A stretch of DNA of 45,689 nt from Oscillospiraceae bacterium (GTDB lineage: Bacteria > Bacillota > Clostridia > Oscillospirales > Oscillospiraceae), in assembly GCA_022793095.1 (NCBI GenBank), contig JAAWCD010000071.1, positions 1 through 45,689 of the forward strand, read 5' to 3'. Under the pieces are notes generated by a model. That model searched no databases, was not told the origin of the DNA, and worked only from the letters and a program-made list of their open reading frames with translations. Both the position numbers and the translations under genes were made by a program. Every line of letters begins with the position of its first letter. Position 1 is the stretch's first letter. Of this stretch, positions 1 through 8,213 are shown in pieces.

Positions 1-150
1 CAGCGGAGTCACATTGGCCACGGCGTCCGGCACGGCAGTGATGGGGGAGACTCCCCACTCCGTCCGCTTCAGCAGCACCAGGCCGATGGCCATGCAGATC
101 AGTCCCGCCAGATATTGCGTGATTCTGCGCGGTAATTGTTTTTCTTTCAT
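1..150 (-). CDS. YczE/YyaS/YitT-like integral membrane protein, N-terminal part
   Basis: Only the first 50 codons are in the window; the gene runs off the left edge. The peptide starts MKEKQLPRRI and leads into a hydrophobic helix (YLAGLICMAIGLVLL) followed by GVSPITAVPDA. A basic start, one helix and a G-V-S-P turn are typical of YczE/YyaS/YitT-type multi-pass membrane proteins, whose transport role is poorly defined. The ATG at 148-150 has a good AGAGGAG Shine-Dalgarno. The family call is by pattern recall from a short fragment, so a different small-transporter family is possible. Confidence 0.55.
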   Translation of the reverse strand, partial: MKEKQLPRRITQYLAGLICMAIGLVLLKRTEWGVSPITAVPDAVANVTPL

Positions 151-345
151 ACAAGCTCCTCTCTAAAAACAACAGCAGGGAAATAAAGTCCTTTTGGTCC
201 TGTTTCGCCCGGAAGAGGGGTGAGCTCTGCCGTTTCCCTTGGCATGATCAATAGTGTATCAGTTTCCTTCCATGATGACAACTTAAATTTCCGATGAACG
301 TCATTGAGGGCAGGGGCAGATTAGGAGATAGAAGGAACTGCGTTC

Positions 346-374
346 TTGACATGGGGAGGTAGAAATGGTAATCT
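346..374 (+). promoter_or_regulatory. Possible sigma-A promoter for the zinc-ribbon membrane protein
   Basis: A perfect TTGACA (346-351) is followed after 17 bp by TAATCT (369-374), a weak -10. It lies about 70 bp upstream of the start at 443. The rest of the 151-442 gap shows no gene. Confidence 0.4.
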
Positions 375-442
375 ATAGATAAGAAGAAAAACCATTTGAA
401 CGCGACGCTGACTGCGTATTGTGCGGGGAGGGGAGACGGAAA

Positions 443-718
443 ATGATTCAATTTCACAAAAAGGTTGCGGTCAATCTCATGCTTTTAGCCGCTTCCGTTG
501 GGTTACTGGCGATTGTGCTTTTTTTGCCTGATTTTGCGGAGGAATATGCCGCCGCACTTGGAATGACCTTTGCTTTCGCAATCGGCATCATTGCGTATCT
601 GGCTTGTCGTTGGCTTCGGTGCCCCTATTGCCGCCGTCTTTTGCTTGTTAAGATTTTTGTGATGAATCAATCGGTATTCCCATGTCCCCACTGTGGAACG
701 CAAGTCGAAGTTGGCTGA
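443..718 (+). CDS. Small two-helix membrane protein with C-terminal zinc ribbon
   Basis: A 91-residue protein of unknown function. Two hydrophobic segments are visible (about residues 9-29 and 37-55). A cytoplasmic-type tail follows with two CPxC knuckles, CPYC and CPHC, about 20 residues apart, which should bind one zinc ion. The ATG at 443 is preferred over an upstream in-frame GTG at 419 because a purine-rich GGGGAGGGGAGACGGA precedes it. No neighbour suggests a function: the flanking genes (a YitT-like gene and ilvC) are on the other strand. Short membrane proteins with a rubredoxin-like knuckle are common in Clostridia, but I cannot assign a family. Confidence 0.65.
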   Translation: MIQFHKKVAVNLMLLAASVGLLAIVLFLPDFAEEYAAALGMTFAFAIGIIAYLACRWLRCPYCRRLLLVKIFVMNQSVFPCPHCGTQVEVG

Positions 719-760
719 GCTTGGCTCGACAACTGATTTACGCACCCCCTTTGAGCGCCA

Positions 761-789
761 AGAGGCCGCAGGCAATGCCTGCGGCCTCT
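761..789. terminator. Perfect 13-bp stem-loop between convergent genes
   Basis: AGAGGCCGCAGGC (761-773) pairs exactly with GCCTGCGGCCTCT (777-789) around an AAT loop. It lies between the end of the zinc-ribbon gene (plus) and the end of ilvC (minus) and could stop both. Neither side has a strong T-run, so intrinsic termination is likely but not certain. Confidence 0.6.
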
Positions 790-803
790 CTGCGTTTGCC
801 CTT

Positions 804-1823
804 TTAGTTGGATGCGGTATCCAGATCGGTGTCGCCGCCCCAGATCATGTTCTTGCGGAGCTCTTCGCCCACAAGCTCCATCTGGTGCTTCTTGAGCGCG
901 GCCCGCTTGGAGTTGAAGAAGGTCCGGCCGTTCTTGTTCTCGGCAATCCACTTGCCGGCAAAGGTGCCGTCCTGGATATCGTCCAAGACCTTCCGCATGT
1001 TCTTCTTGGTCTCCTCGTAGGGCAGGACACGGGGGCCGGAGACGTACTCGCCAAACTCGGCCGTATCAGAGATGGAGTAGTTCATGGCGGCCACGCCGCC
1101 CTTGTTGATGAGGTCGATGATAAGCTTCATCTCGTGGATGCACTCGAAATAGGCGTTCTCAGGCTCATAACCGGCCTCTACCAGGGTCTCAAAGCCGCAC
1201 TTCATCAGGTCCACTACGCCGCCGCACAGCACGGCCTGCTCACCGAAGAGGTCGGTCTCGGTCTCGTCGTGGAAGGTGGTCTCCATCACGCCGGCACGGG
1301 CGCCGCCGATGCCCGCAATGTAAGCCAGGGCAATTTTATAGGCGTTGCCGGTGGAATTCTGCTCCACCGCCACCAGACAGGGCACGCCCTTGCCTGCCAC
1401 ATAGGTGGAACGGACCGTGTGGCCAGGCCCCTTGGGGGCGGCCATGAACACGTCCACGTCCGCGGGGGGGACGATCTGCTGGTAGCGGATATTGAAGCCG
1501 TGGGCGAAGGCAATGGCCTTGCCGGCGGTCAGGTTGGGTGCAATGTCCTTCTTATACATATCGGCCTGGGCCTCGTCATTGATGAGGATCATGATGATGT
1601 CGCCCCACTTGGCGGCGTCAGCCACGGACTTCACCGCCAGACCGGCCTTCTCCGCATTGGCCCAGTTTTTGCTGCCCTCCCGGAGGCCGACGCAGACGTC
1701 GCAGCCGGAGTCCTTCAGGTTCAGCGCGTGGGCGTGGCCCTGAGAGCCGTAGCCGATGATGGCGATCTTCTTGCCGTCCAGGTAGGAGAGGTCGCAGTCC
1801 TTCTCATAATACATCTTTGCCAT
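804..1823 (-). CDS. ilvC: Ketol-acid reductoisomerase (NADP+)
   Basis: 339 residues, normal for class I KARI. It converts 2-acetolactate (or 2-aceto-2-hydroxybutyrate) to the dihydroxy acid, step 2 of valine/leucine/isoleucine synthesis, in the cytoplasm. The Rossmann motif [19 protein letters not shown] lies near residues 22-40 and is followed by GLREGSKNW. The C-terminal knotted domain carries the acidic metal ligands ([21 protein letters not shown]). The ATG at 1821-1823 is chosen because AAAGGAG lies at proper spacing; an in-frame TTG three codons upstream has none. It lies downstream of ilvB, ilvN and a GNAT gene on the same strand, with a 127-bp gap and its own -10-like box, so it may also be transcribed alone. 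Confidence 0.97.
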   Translation of the reverse strand: MAKMYYEKDCDLSYLDGKKIAIIGYGSQGHAHALNLKDSGCDVCVGLREGSKNWANAEKAGLAVKSVADAAKWGDIIMILINDEAQADMYKKDIAPNLTAGKAIAFAHGFNIRYQQIVPPADVDVFMAAPKGPGHTVRSTYVAGKGVPCLVAVEQNSTGNAYKIALAYIAGIGGARAGVMETTFHDETETDLFGEQAVLCGGVVDLMKCGFETLVEAGYEPENAYFECIHEMKLIIDLINKGGVAAMNYSISDTAEFGEYVSGPRVLPYEETKKNMRKVLDDIQDGTFAGKWIAENKNGRTFFNSKRAALKKHQMELVGEELRKNMIWGGDTDLDTASN

Positions 1824-1877
1824 GGGAAACAACTCCTTTGTAGTTTCATTTTGGGGAATTGGAATGGTCTGTGTGTC

Positions 1878-1883
1878 ATTATA
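1878..1883 (-). promoter_or_regulatory. Extended -10 promoter element for ilvC
   Basis: On the minus strand TGGTATAAT forms a perfect -10 with an upstream TGn extension, about 55 bp before the ilvC start. No good -35 is visible at 16-18 bp, so this is a candidate only. Confidence 0.45.
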
Positions 1884-1950
1884 CCACGGGGTTCAGGGGA
1901 AGAATGATACCTGTGATACAATCTCAGAAAAAGCCGCGTGCCAGGCCCTG

Positions 1951-2403
1951 TCAGTCCAGCGTCAGGCCCAGCTCCACCTCGTCCCCGTCGGACCGGCCTG
2001 TCTCAGAAAAGCCCAAAGCCCGGTAGAGCCCGCAGGCGGTCCGGTTCTCCGGGTTGACCGTCAAGAGGACCCGGTTTGAGTCCCCAAAGGGTTTGGCGCG
2101 GATGTACGGCAGGGCCAGCTCCATGGCGGCCCGGCCGTAGCCCTTTCCCTGGTACTCTTTGTCGATCATCAGGTGCCAGATGCAGTAAACCTCCTCATCG
2201 TAGTCATAGATGACCATAAGATACCCGATCACTTGACCATCCCGGCAGACTGCGAAGGGGGTGCATTGGCTGTAATAGACATAGGCTTGGGCCAGACTCC
2301 GGACGGGGTGGGACACAAACTTTTCCTGCCCGCTGTGGAGCTTCAGGTCAAAGCAGGCGATGAAATTGGACTCATCGACCTTTTGCAGGGTGATAGAATT
2401 CAT
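1951..2403 (-). CDS. GNAT family N-acetyltransferase
   Basis: A 150-residue protein with the GNAT fold, which transfers an acyl group from acyl-CoA to an amine. The acetyl-CoA pyrophosphate-binding motif A is visible around residues 82-95 (DKEYQGKGYGRAAMEL, a Q/RxxGxG/A type), with strands before it (VIGYLMVIYDYDEEVYCIWHLMI) and the C-terminal NPENRTACGLYRALGF motif B. It sits between ilvN and ilvC on the same strand with a good GAGGAGG site. It resembles spermidine/polyamine and aminoglycoside-like acetyltransferases in outline, but the substrate cannot be inferred. Its placement among ilv genes is probably incidental. Confidence 0.85.
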   Translation of the reverse strand: MNSITLQKVDESNFIACFDLKLHSGQEKFVSHPVRSLAQAYVYYSQCTPFAVCRDGQVIGYLMVIYDYDEEVYCIWHLMIDKEYQGKGYGRAAMELALPYIRAKPFGDSNRVLLTVNPENRTACGLYRALGFSETGRSDGDEVELGLTLD

Positions 2404-2551
2404 GAAGGTTCCTCCTCTGTGCTTGGAGGGCTAACGGAAACACACCCTCCGTTTGGTGGTTGGGATTACCATTTTATCATTCGCCATAGCTGATCGTCTC
2501 CTTTCCGTACTGAGGGTGATCTATTCCAAACACAGGGTTCCCTGTGGAGTC

Positions 2552-3106
2552 TTACAAAATATTCTTGCCCAGGTTGAACTCGGTGGTCTCCTTGCGCTCG
2601 TCGCTGATGGTGTAGGCGCCCCGCTCCAGGGCGATCATGCCCGTCCGGACCAGCTCCAGAATTCCGAAGCTCTCCAGCAGCTTCTGCATGGCCTCCGCCT
2701 TCGCCTCGTCGCCAATCAGCGCCAAAGTCAGCGACTTCAGCGACACGTCAATGATGGACGCCCGGAAAATGTTGGCGATCTGAATGACCTCGTTCCGGAT
2801 GTCCGGCTGCTCCGCCTTGACCTTGTAGAGCACCAGCTCCCGGCGGATGGACCGGTCAGGCAGCAGCTCCTGCACCGAGTAGACGCAGAACTGCTTCCGG
2901 AGCTGATTCATGATCTGCTCCGCCGCGGCGTCGTCCGCCATGGTCTCAATGGTGATACGGGAGACCAGAGGGTCGTCCGTGGTGCCCACGGCCAGGGACT
3001 CGATGTTATAGCCCTTGCGGGAGAAGAGGCGGGAGACCTGGGAGAGGACGCCGGCCTCGTTGGAAACCAGCACCGAAAGGGTGCGGCGGGTTACGATATC
3101 TTTCAT
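2552..3106 (-). CDS. ilvN: Acetolactate synthase small (regulatory) subunit
   Basis: 184 residues. This is the regulatory partner of IlvB, which binds branched-chain amino acids (usually valine) and activates the catalytic subunit. The N-terminal ACT domain starts TRRTLSVLVSNEAGVLSQVSRLFSR, matching the conserved N-E-x-G-V-L-x-R/Q signature of IlvN/IlvH. The C-terminal ALS_ss domain follows (VLYKVKAEQPDIRNEVIQIANIFRA...). The start has an AAGGAGGGAG site. It begins 16 bp after the ilvB stop, so the two are co-transcribed under the T-box leader. A naming alternative is ilvH; function is the same. Confidence 0.95.
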   Translation of the reverse strand: MKDIVTRRTLSVLVSNEAGVLSQVSRLFSRKGYNIESLAVGTTDDPLVSRITIETMADDAAAEQIMNQLRKQFCVYSVQELLPDRSIRRELVLYKVKAEQPDIRNEVIQIANIFRASIIDVSLKSLTLALIGDEAKAEAMQKLLESFGILELVRTGMIALERGAYTISDERKETTEFNLGKNIL

Positions 3107-3122
3107 GGGACTCCCTCCTTAC

Positions 3123-4832
3123 TTAATCCAACAGGAAATCGGTGACAGGCGTGCCGCCGGACACCATCGGATGTACCATGGCGTCAATGTCAATGGCGCA
3201 GTCAATGACCGCCGCCTTGCCGCTCTCCACGGCCTTGCGGAACGCGTCCTCAAACTCCGCCTGATTCTTGGCCCGGTAGCCCGCGATGCCGTAGGCCTCC
3301 GCCAGCTTCACAAAGTCCGGGCCCCGGTCCAGGTCGGTCTGGGAGAACCGCTTGCCGTAGATGAGGTTCTGCCACTGGCGGACCATGCCCAGGGTGCCGT
3401 TGTCGAAGATGACCGTGATAATGGGAATATCGTAGTGCTCCACGGTCGCCAGCTCATGGCAGTTCATGCGGAAGCAGCCGTCGCCGGTGCAGTGGACCAC
3501 GACCTTGTCCGGATTGCCCAGCTTGGCCCCCATGGCCGCGCCCAGGCCGAAGCCCATGGTGCCGAAGCCGCCAGAGGTGATGAGCTGTCCGGGCCGGGAG
3601 AAGTGGTAGTACTGGGCGGACCACATCTGGTGCTGGCCCACGTCAGTGGCGATGATGGCGTCGCCGCTCGTGACCTTCTGGACGGTCTCCAGAATCTCGT
3701 GGGGGTGGAGAATGTTGTCCACCTTCAGGGGGACCTCCTTGTGGGAGAAGACGAATTCCTTCCACTCGGGGTAGTCGTGGGCGGGCAGCTTTTCGTTCAG
3801 CAGCTCCAGCACCCGGCGGGCGTCGCCGATGATGTGGTGGTCGGTGGGCACGTTCTTGTCGATTTCAGCCCGGTCGATGTCGATTTGAACGATTTTGGCC
3901 TGCCGGGCGAAGGTCTCCGGATGGGTGGCCACCCGGTCGGAAAACCGGCAGCCAATGGCGATGAGCAGGTCACAGTTGGACGCCGCTATGTTGGAGGCGT
4001 GGGAGCCGTGCATACCGATCATGCCGGTAAATAACGGGTGGTTGCCAGGGCAGGCGCCGCCGCCCATGATGGTGGAGGCAACCGGAGCGTTCAGCTTCTC
4101 AAAGAACTGGCGGAACTGGGGCACCGCGCCCTTGGAGCGGATGACGCCGCCGCCCACCAGGACCAGAGGCTTTTTCGCCTCCTCGATCATGGCCAGCAGG
4201 GTGTCGATGTCGCCGTGGTCCGGCTCGGGCGCCTTCAGGTCATAGCTGGACCGGCGGAGCATGGCGGCAAGCCGTCCATGGGAGGCGTGCTCCTTGAGGG
4301 GCAGGGGCTCGTAATCCACCTCGGTGGCGGTGACGTTTTTAGTGATGTCGATGAGGACGGGACCGGGACGGCCAGTCCGGGCGATGGCGAAAGCCTCCCG
4401 CACAATGTCAGCCAGGGAGTTGGGGTCCTTGACCAGGTAGTTGCATTTGGTGATGGGCATGGAAATGCCGGTCATGTCCACCTCCTGGAAGGTGTCCTTG
4501 CCCATGAGGGATTCCGCCACGTTGACGGTGATAAACACGGTGGGGGAGGAGTCGTAATAGGCGGTGGCGATGCCGGTGGTGAGGTTGGTTGCGCCGGGGC
4601 CGGAGGTGGCGAAGCAGACGCCCACCTTGCCCGTGGCCCGGGCGTAGCCGTCGGCGGCGTGGGACGCGCCTTGCTCGTGGGAGGTCAAGATGTGGCGGAT
4701 TTTGTCCTTGTAGCCGTGGAGCTCGAATTCGTCATAGATGTTGAGAATGGTGCCGCCGGGGTAGCCGAACACGGTGTCGACCCCCTGCTCCAGCAGACAT
4801 TCCATCAGGACCTGGGAACATTTCATCTTCAT
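3123..4832 (-). CDS. ilvB: Acetolactate synthase large (catalytic) subunit
   Basis: 569 residues, normal for the family. It is a ThDP- and FAD-dependent enzyme that condenses two pyruvates, or pyruvate with 2-oxobutyrate, in step 1 of branched-chain amino acid synthesis. The N-terminal Pyr domain carries GVDTVFGYPGG and the catalytic Glu region (LTSHEQGASHAADGYARATGKVG). The C-terminal PP domain carries GDGCFRMNCHELATV...DNGTLGMV, the ThDP/Mg motif. The reading frame stays open far upstream to 5285, but that extension overlaps the T-box and promoter. The ATG at 4830-4832 with AGGAGG nine bases upstream is the real start. A repeat of the palindrome family lies just upstream of this Shine-Dalgarno. 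Confidence 0.96.
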   Translation of the reverse strand: MKMKCSQVLMECLLEQGVDTVFGYPGGTILNIYDEFELHGYKDKIRHILTSHEQGASHAADGYARATGKVGVCFATSGPGATNLTTGIATAYYDSSPTVFITVNVAESLMGKDTFQEVDMTGISMPITKCNYLVKDPNSLADIVREAFAIARTGRPGPVLIDITKNVTATEVDYEPLPLKEHASHGRLAAMLRRSSYDLKAPEPDHGDIDTLLAMIEEAKKPLVLVGGGVIRSKGAVPQFRQFFEKLNAPVASTIMGGGACPGNHPLFTGMIGMHGSHASNIAASNCDLLIAIGCRFSDRVATHPETFARQAKIVQIDIDRAEIDKNVPTDHHIIGDARRVLELLNEKLPAHDYPEWKEFVFSHKEVPLKVDNILHPHEILETVQKVTSGDAIIATDVGQHQMWSAQYYHFSRPGQLITSGGFGTMGFGLGAAMGAKLGNPDKVVVHCTGDGCFRMNCHELATVEHYDIPIITVIFDNGTLGMVRQWQNLIYGKRFSQTDLDRGPDFVKLAEAYGIAGYRAKNQAEFEDAFRKAVESGKAAVIDCAIDIDAMVHPMVSGGTPVTDFLLD

Positions 4833-4856
4833 GGAAGCAGCCTCCTTTTGGGGAAT

Positions 4857-4922
4857 TCTCTTCTCTTTCTTGAAAGAAAAAGAAGCAAAAAGAACTTCGC
4901 GCAAAACTTCGTTTTGCTTTTG
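4857..4922 (-). repeat. Palindrome-family repeat, 'right' half with extra hairpin, ahead of ilvB
   Basis: Read in the ilvB direction: a small hairpin (GCAAAAC-GAA-GTTTTGC), then GTTCTTTTTGCTTC, then the palindrome TTCTTTTTCTT-TC-AAGAAAGAGAA, about 10 bases before the AGGAGG of ilvB. The same two-part arrangement recurs at 36278-36334 ahead of ntpB. Confidence 0.8.
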
Positions 4923-4942
4923 AACTGGCAATGATACCGTAT

Positions 4943-5205
4943 AAAAAAAGCAGCCTCGTCCTATTGACAGGACGAAGCTGCGGACTCCGTGGTACCACCT
5001 GAATTCATGGAAAACCATGCGCTCTGACCCGGTAACGGCGGGAAACCGTCCCCGCCTACTCCGTTCAGCGGGGCTGCTCCTGGGCGAGCGTTCGTCCTGC
5101 TTCACGGGAGGGCTCTCACCAGCCGCCCTCTCTCTGCACCGATCTGAAACAGGCTTACTATCCCAATCATTGCCTTTCACACAATACTCAGTTAAAGAGT
5201 AATTG
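4943..5205 (-). promoter_or_regulatory. T-box riboswitch leader of ilvB-ilvN (probable tRNA-Leu, CUC specifier)
   Basis: On the minus strand the T-box core AGGTGGTACCACGGAGTCCG (complement 4981-5000) is followed by a strong terminator: GCAGCTTCGTCCT pairs with AGGACGAGGCTGC, then TTTTTTT (complement 4943-4981). Upstream are the stem I AG-bulge region (GCAGAGAGAGGGCG..GAGAGCCCTC) and GGAGTAGGCGG/CCGCCGTTA of stem III. In the specifier-loop position, GAACG-CTC-GCCCAGGAGC suggests a CUC (Leu) codon, the same specifier known for the Bacillus ilv-leu operon; this reading is an inference. Uncharged tRNA would favour the antiterminator and switch on ilvBN. Confidence 0.92.
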
Positions 5206-5211
5206 ATATAC

Positions 5212-5240
5212 ATGATAATAGATGAAGGGCCGTTTGTCAA
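5212..5240 (-). promoter_or_regulatory. Sigma-A promoter of the ilvB T-box leader
   Basis: On the minus strand TTGACA (complement 5235-5240), exactly 17 bp, then TATCAT (complement 5212-5217). It lies directly upstream of the T-box and gives a leader of about 370 nt before ilvB. Confidence 0.85.
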
Positions 5241-5281
5241 GCTATTTTTCCGCGGACGCTGATATTTTGGTCTGGAACCGG

Positions 5282-6562
5282 TCAACGGTTGCTCTCAATC
5301 CGCACCGGGATACCGTCCCTGACCAGATGCCGGAAAAAGCGTTTCTCCAGCTCTGTCTCCACAATGGTGCCCGCAAAGGAGATGGCCAGGGTGTTGCCAT
5401 AGCTGATGGCGGCACAGTTGGTCCTGCTCTCGTAGGCTTGGCCCAGAATGACTTCCATCCGCTGGATGTGGGGCTCCATGGCCTCCGGCACCGCAAAGAC
5501 GCCGGGGTTGGTAAACACGGCGGAGTAGGGAAGGCTTCCCACAAAGCGATAGACGATGGCCATAACCAGGTCCTTCAGGACCAGGGGCGCGATTTGAATC
5601 AGCCGGTTCTGCTGGAACTTGACGTTCCGGGTCAGCTGGGCCCGCAGGCGCTGCCGGTTGATGGTGAGGCGCATATAGTGGTGGACCTGGCTGACCAGCT
5701 CCTCAAAGGAGAATTCCCCCAGGGCCGGGTCCACCGAGGGCCGCACATTGAGAATGAAGTTCCGCAGGGTTTGGGAGGGAAACCAGCCCCGCAGGTTGAT
5801 AGGCACCGCCAGCGCCACCGGGAGAAGCCGCTTGGGCTTCTCCGCCGCCTGCATGCCGGTCAGGGACTCCAGCAGCACGGCGGACAGATATTCCGTGATG
5901 GAGGCGTCATAGCGGCCTGCCGCTGCCTTCACCTGGTCCACGGGCACGAAGCCGATGGTGGTGTTCAGGGTGTAAAAGGGTTCCGGCGTGCCAGTAGCAG
6001 GGTAGGCCCTGGCATCGCCCATGCCCCTGGTGGTCCCGGAGGTGGCGTATTTCTGGTAGGCGTCCTCCAGCTCCTCCGGCATGGGGAGCCCGTTCAGATC
6101 CAGCACCCCCTTTTCCAGAGGGATTTCAAAGCCCAGCTCCCCCAGGTAGGCGGCCAGCAGCGTCCGAAAGAGCACCAGCGCACCCGCACCGTCGGAGAGG
6201 GCATGAAAGACCTCAATCGAAATCCGCTGCTCGTAGTAAAAAAAGCGGATCAGCCAGCCGTTGTCCTCCTTGAAGCGGACGGGCTGGCAGGGATTGGCGA
6301 TGTCCGCCCGCACAAAGGGGCCGGGGGCTGGGTTGGGCTCCAGATAATACCAGAATGTGCCTCGCCGGATACGGACGCCGAAGCTGGGGAACCGGGGCAT
6401 GGTCCGGTCCACCGCCCGCTGGAGGGCGGCAGGGTCCACAGGCTGGGTCATCACCGCGGAAAAGCGGTAGATGGAGGAGTAGTTCTCCTTTTGGATGGCT
6501 GGGAAAATCAGCGCCGCGTTGTCCAAGCGGTACCAAGTGCTGGAGGAATCTGCCTGATTCAT
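5282..6562 (-). CDS. Acyltransferase with condensation/alcohol-acetyltransferase fold
   Basis: 426 residues from the ATG at 6560-6562, which has AAGGAG eight bases upstream; an in-frame start further up would overlap the terminator. The fold resembles CoA-dependent acyltransferases of the alcohol acetyltransferase/PapA5/NRPS-condensation group. The catalytic HxxxDG motif is intact (HALSDG, His120-Gly125), in the sequence IEVFHALSDGAGALVLFR. The N-terminus (YRLDNAALIFPAIQK) and mid-region (PINLRGWFPSQTLRNFI) also resemble proteins of this group found in gut Firmicutes. The acceptor is unknown; no NRPS or lipid gene is adjacent. It has its own promoter and lies between spoIVB and the ilvB promoter. 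Confidence 0.7.
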   Translation of the reverse strand: MNQADSSSTWYRLDNAALIFPAIQKENYSSIYRFSAVMTQPVDPAALQRAVDRTMPRFPSFGVRIRRGTFWYYLEPNPAPGPFVRADIANPCQPVRFKEDNGWLIRFFYYEQRISIEVFHALSDGAGALVLFRTLLAAYLGELGFEIPLEKGVLDLNGLPMPEELEDAYQKYATSGTTRGMGDARAYPATGTPEPFYTLNTTIGFVPVDQVKAAAGRYDASITEYLSAVLLESLTGMQAAEKPKRLLPVALAVPINLRGWFPSQTLRNFILNVRPSVDPALGEFSFEELVSQVHHYMRLTINRQRLRAQLTRNVKFQQNRLIQIAPLVLKDLVMAIVYRFVGSLPYSAVFTNPGVFAVPEAMEPHIQRMEVILGQAYESRTNCAAISYGNTLAISFAGTIVETELEKRFFRHLVRDGIPVRIESNR

Positions 6563-6596
6563 GATGTTCTCCTTCCAGAGGGTGGATGATTTCTCC

Positions 6597-6625
6597 AGTG
6601 TACCACGTTTTGGGCGGGACCGCAA
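6597..6625 (-). promoter_or_regulatory. Sigma-A promoter of the acyltransferase gene
   Basis: On the minus strand TTGCGG (complement 6620-6625), 17 bp spacer, then TACACT (complement 6597-6602) with TGG before it, an extended -10. It is about 35 bp upstream of the start. Confidence 0.65.
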
Positions 6626-6657
6626 CTGTTCCTTCAGGCCCGCGCCTCGAAACAGCG

Positions 6658-6688
6658 GAAGCGGGGAGCTCATAGAACTCCCCGCTTC
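6658..6688 (-). terminator. Stem-loop after spoIVB
   Basis: GAAGCGGGGAG (6658-6668) pairs with CTCCCCGCTTC (6678-6688) around a 9-base loop, immediately after the spoIVB stop and before the next gene's promoter. There is no T-run, so it is a probable terminator from position and stability. Confidence 0.6.
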
Positions 6689-6691
6689 GCT

Positions 6692-7747
6692 TCAGGCCAT
6701 GTGGGCTTCCTTCAGCATGGTTTCCGCCAGAATGCCGTAGCCGCAGGCCGGGTCGTTCACCAGCACGTGTGTGACCGCCCCCACCAGCCGCCCGTTTTGC
6801 AAGATGGGGGACCCGCTCATCCCCTGCACAATGCCGCCGGTGGCCTCCAGCAGCTCCGGGTCTGTCACCTTGACCATCAGATCCCGCGTGTCCCCGTTGG
6901 AGGCGGGATAGACCCGCAGAATTTCTACCTCATATTCCCTGACCTCACTGCCGTCCACATTGGAGAGAATGGAGGCCTTGCCCGTCTTCACCTGACTCCG
7001 ATCCGCCACAGCCAGCCCCTGGGTTCCAGCCGGGAAGGCGTTGGACGCCTTTCCAAAAATGCCCCCCTCCGTGTTGGCGTACAGGGTGCCCAGGTCGCTT
7101 TGCAGGTCAAAGGCCCCGTGAAGCTCTCCCGGCGCGCCTTGGGCTCCCTTCTGCACTCCGGTAACTGTGGAGGTCATGATGGACCCGGTTTGCAGCGGCA
7201 TCAGAAGACAGGTGTCCACATCGTTGATGCCGTGGCCCAGGGCCGCGAACACGCCGGTTTCCGGGTCGTACCAGGTCAGCGTGCCAATGCCGGCCATGGA
7301 GTCCCGAATCCAGGCCCCCAGCTTATATGCACCGTCGCCGGTGCATTGGACCGCTTCGCCGGTCAGCTGGAGCTGTTTGCCCGCCCGGACCGCCCGGATG
7401 CTCATGGGCTCGCCTTCCAGGTCCTGTAAAACCTCCCGGACCTCCTCAATCGTGTCCACCTGTTCGCTGTTGATGTGGGTGATGATGTCCCCCTCTTTCA
7501 GGCCGCAGTCACGGGCCGGCGACAGGTCTCCCGTCTCCGTCGCCACCGGTGAAAGGCCGACCACCATCACACCTTGGGAAAAAAGCTTGATGCCCACCGT
7601 GCTTCCCAGCGGAACCAGCGTCCGGTTCCCCGCGGCCGCCGCGCGGCTTTGCAGTCCCAGGACCATGACGCAGAGCACTGCCGCCAGCAGCGTCCGGGCC
7701 AGGCCCAGCATCAGGCTCCAGGGACTGCCCTTTGCCTCTTCGTTCAT
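6692..7747 (-). CDS. spoIVB: SpoIVB peptidase, sporulation signalling protease
   Basis: 351 residues. In Bacillus, SpoIVB is made in the forespore, secreted across the inner membrane, and cleaves SpoIVFA to release the SpoIVFB protease that processes pro-sigma-K. Visible here are an N-terminal signal/anchor helix (residues 14-32), a PDZ domain (about 60-125, with SPARDCGLKEGDIITHINSE), and the S55 peptidase domain. The latter has the catalytic His in FAALGHGIND (His172) and the nucleophile Ser in GIVQGMSGSP (about 306-314). The start has AAAAGGGGGGAC. It is shorter than B. subtilis SpoIVB, as usual in Clostridia. It strongly implies an endospore former. Confidence 0.95.
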   Translation of the reverse strand: MNEEAKGSPWSLMLGLARTLLAAVLCVMVLGLQSRAAAAGNRTLVPLGSTVGIKLFSQGVMVVGLSPVATETGDLSPARDCGLKEGDIITHINSEQVDTIEEVREVLQDLEGEPMSIRAVRAGKQLQLTGEAVQCTGDGAYKLGAWIRDSMAGIGTLTWYDPETGVFAALGHGINDVDTCLLMPLQTGSIMTSTVTGVQKGAQGAPGELHGAFDLQSDLGTLYANTEGGIFGKASNAFPAGTQGLAVADRSQVKTGKASILSNVDGSEVREYEVEILRVYPASNGDTRDLMVKVTDPELLEATGGIVQGMSGSPILQNGRLVGAVTHVLVNDPACGYGILAETMLKEAHMA

Positions 7748-8213
7748 ACCGTCCCCCCTTTTGAGAACCCGCTCCCTCCGCGCCCTCCCAAGCGCGAAAG
7801 ATGCGGCTTTAAAAAATCAGCGCGCGCTTTCGCGTGCCCTTTTAATATATCTCAAGCCAGCGAAAAAAAGCGGATGCACAGCTGCCAATGCCCGGCTGTT
7901 TTGGGCCTTCCTTTTTTGGATTCCGGGGTGCCGCAAGCGGTTCCCGCTTTCGCGGGCGGTATTTTTTCCGTTTGGAACAGGAATTTCCGCCTTCCAGGAA
8001 AAACCTCGAAAAAAAGATTAAATTTTCGCATTTCCTATGATATAATAACGAGAAACAATGCGCTGGCCAGCTTTGACAGACGCCAGCCTGCGTTAGTTTA
8101 TGCAGATCTGAAAAGAAAGAAGGTTAAAATTTTACCATTTTCTCTTTTTTTATTTATAGAGGCCCTTGACGCCGCGTTTTATAATAATTTATAACAGAGG
8201 GGAGCCATTTGGA
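7748..8213. other. Intergenic region between divergent spoIVB and the PocR-AraC gene
   Basis: 466 bp with no convincing gene. It holds a short CCCGC-TTTC-GCGGG hairpin at 7943-7956 before a T-run. It also holds AT-rich -10-like boxes TATAAT at 8041-8046 and 8180-8185 and a TTGACA at 8073-8078. The box at 8180 lies ideally for a short leader to the start at 8214. No clear sigma-F/G promoter for spoIVB was recognised. Confidence 0.5.

Noticed and set aside
693-1907. Long open frame on the plus strand opposite ilvC
   Set aside because: It is the antisense shadow of ilvC in GC-rich DNA; its protein is low-complexity V/G/L/H-rich with no known motif.
4833-5285. In-frame N-terminal extension of IlvB by about 150 residues
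   Set aside because: It reads through the T-box, its terminator and the promoter; a good Shine-Dalgarno supports the start at 4832.
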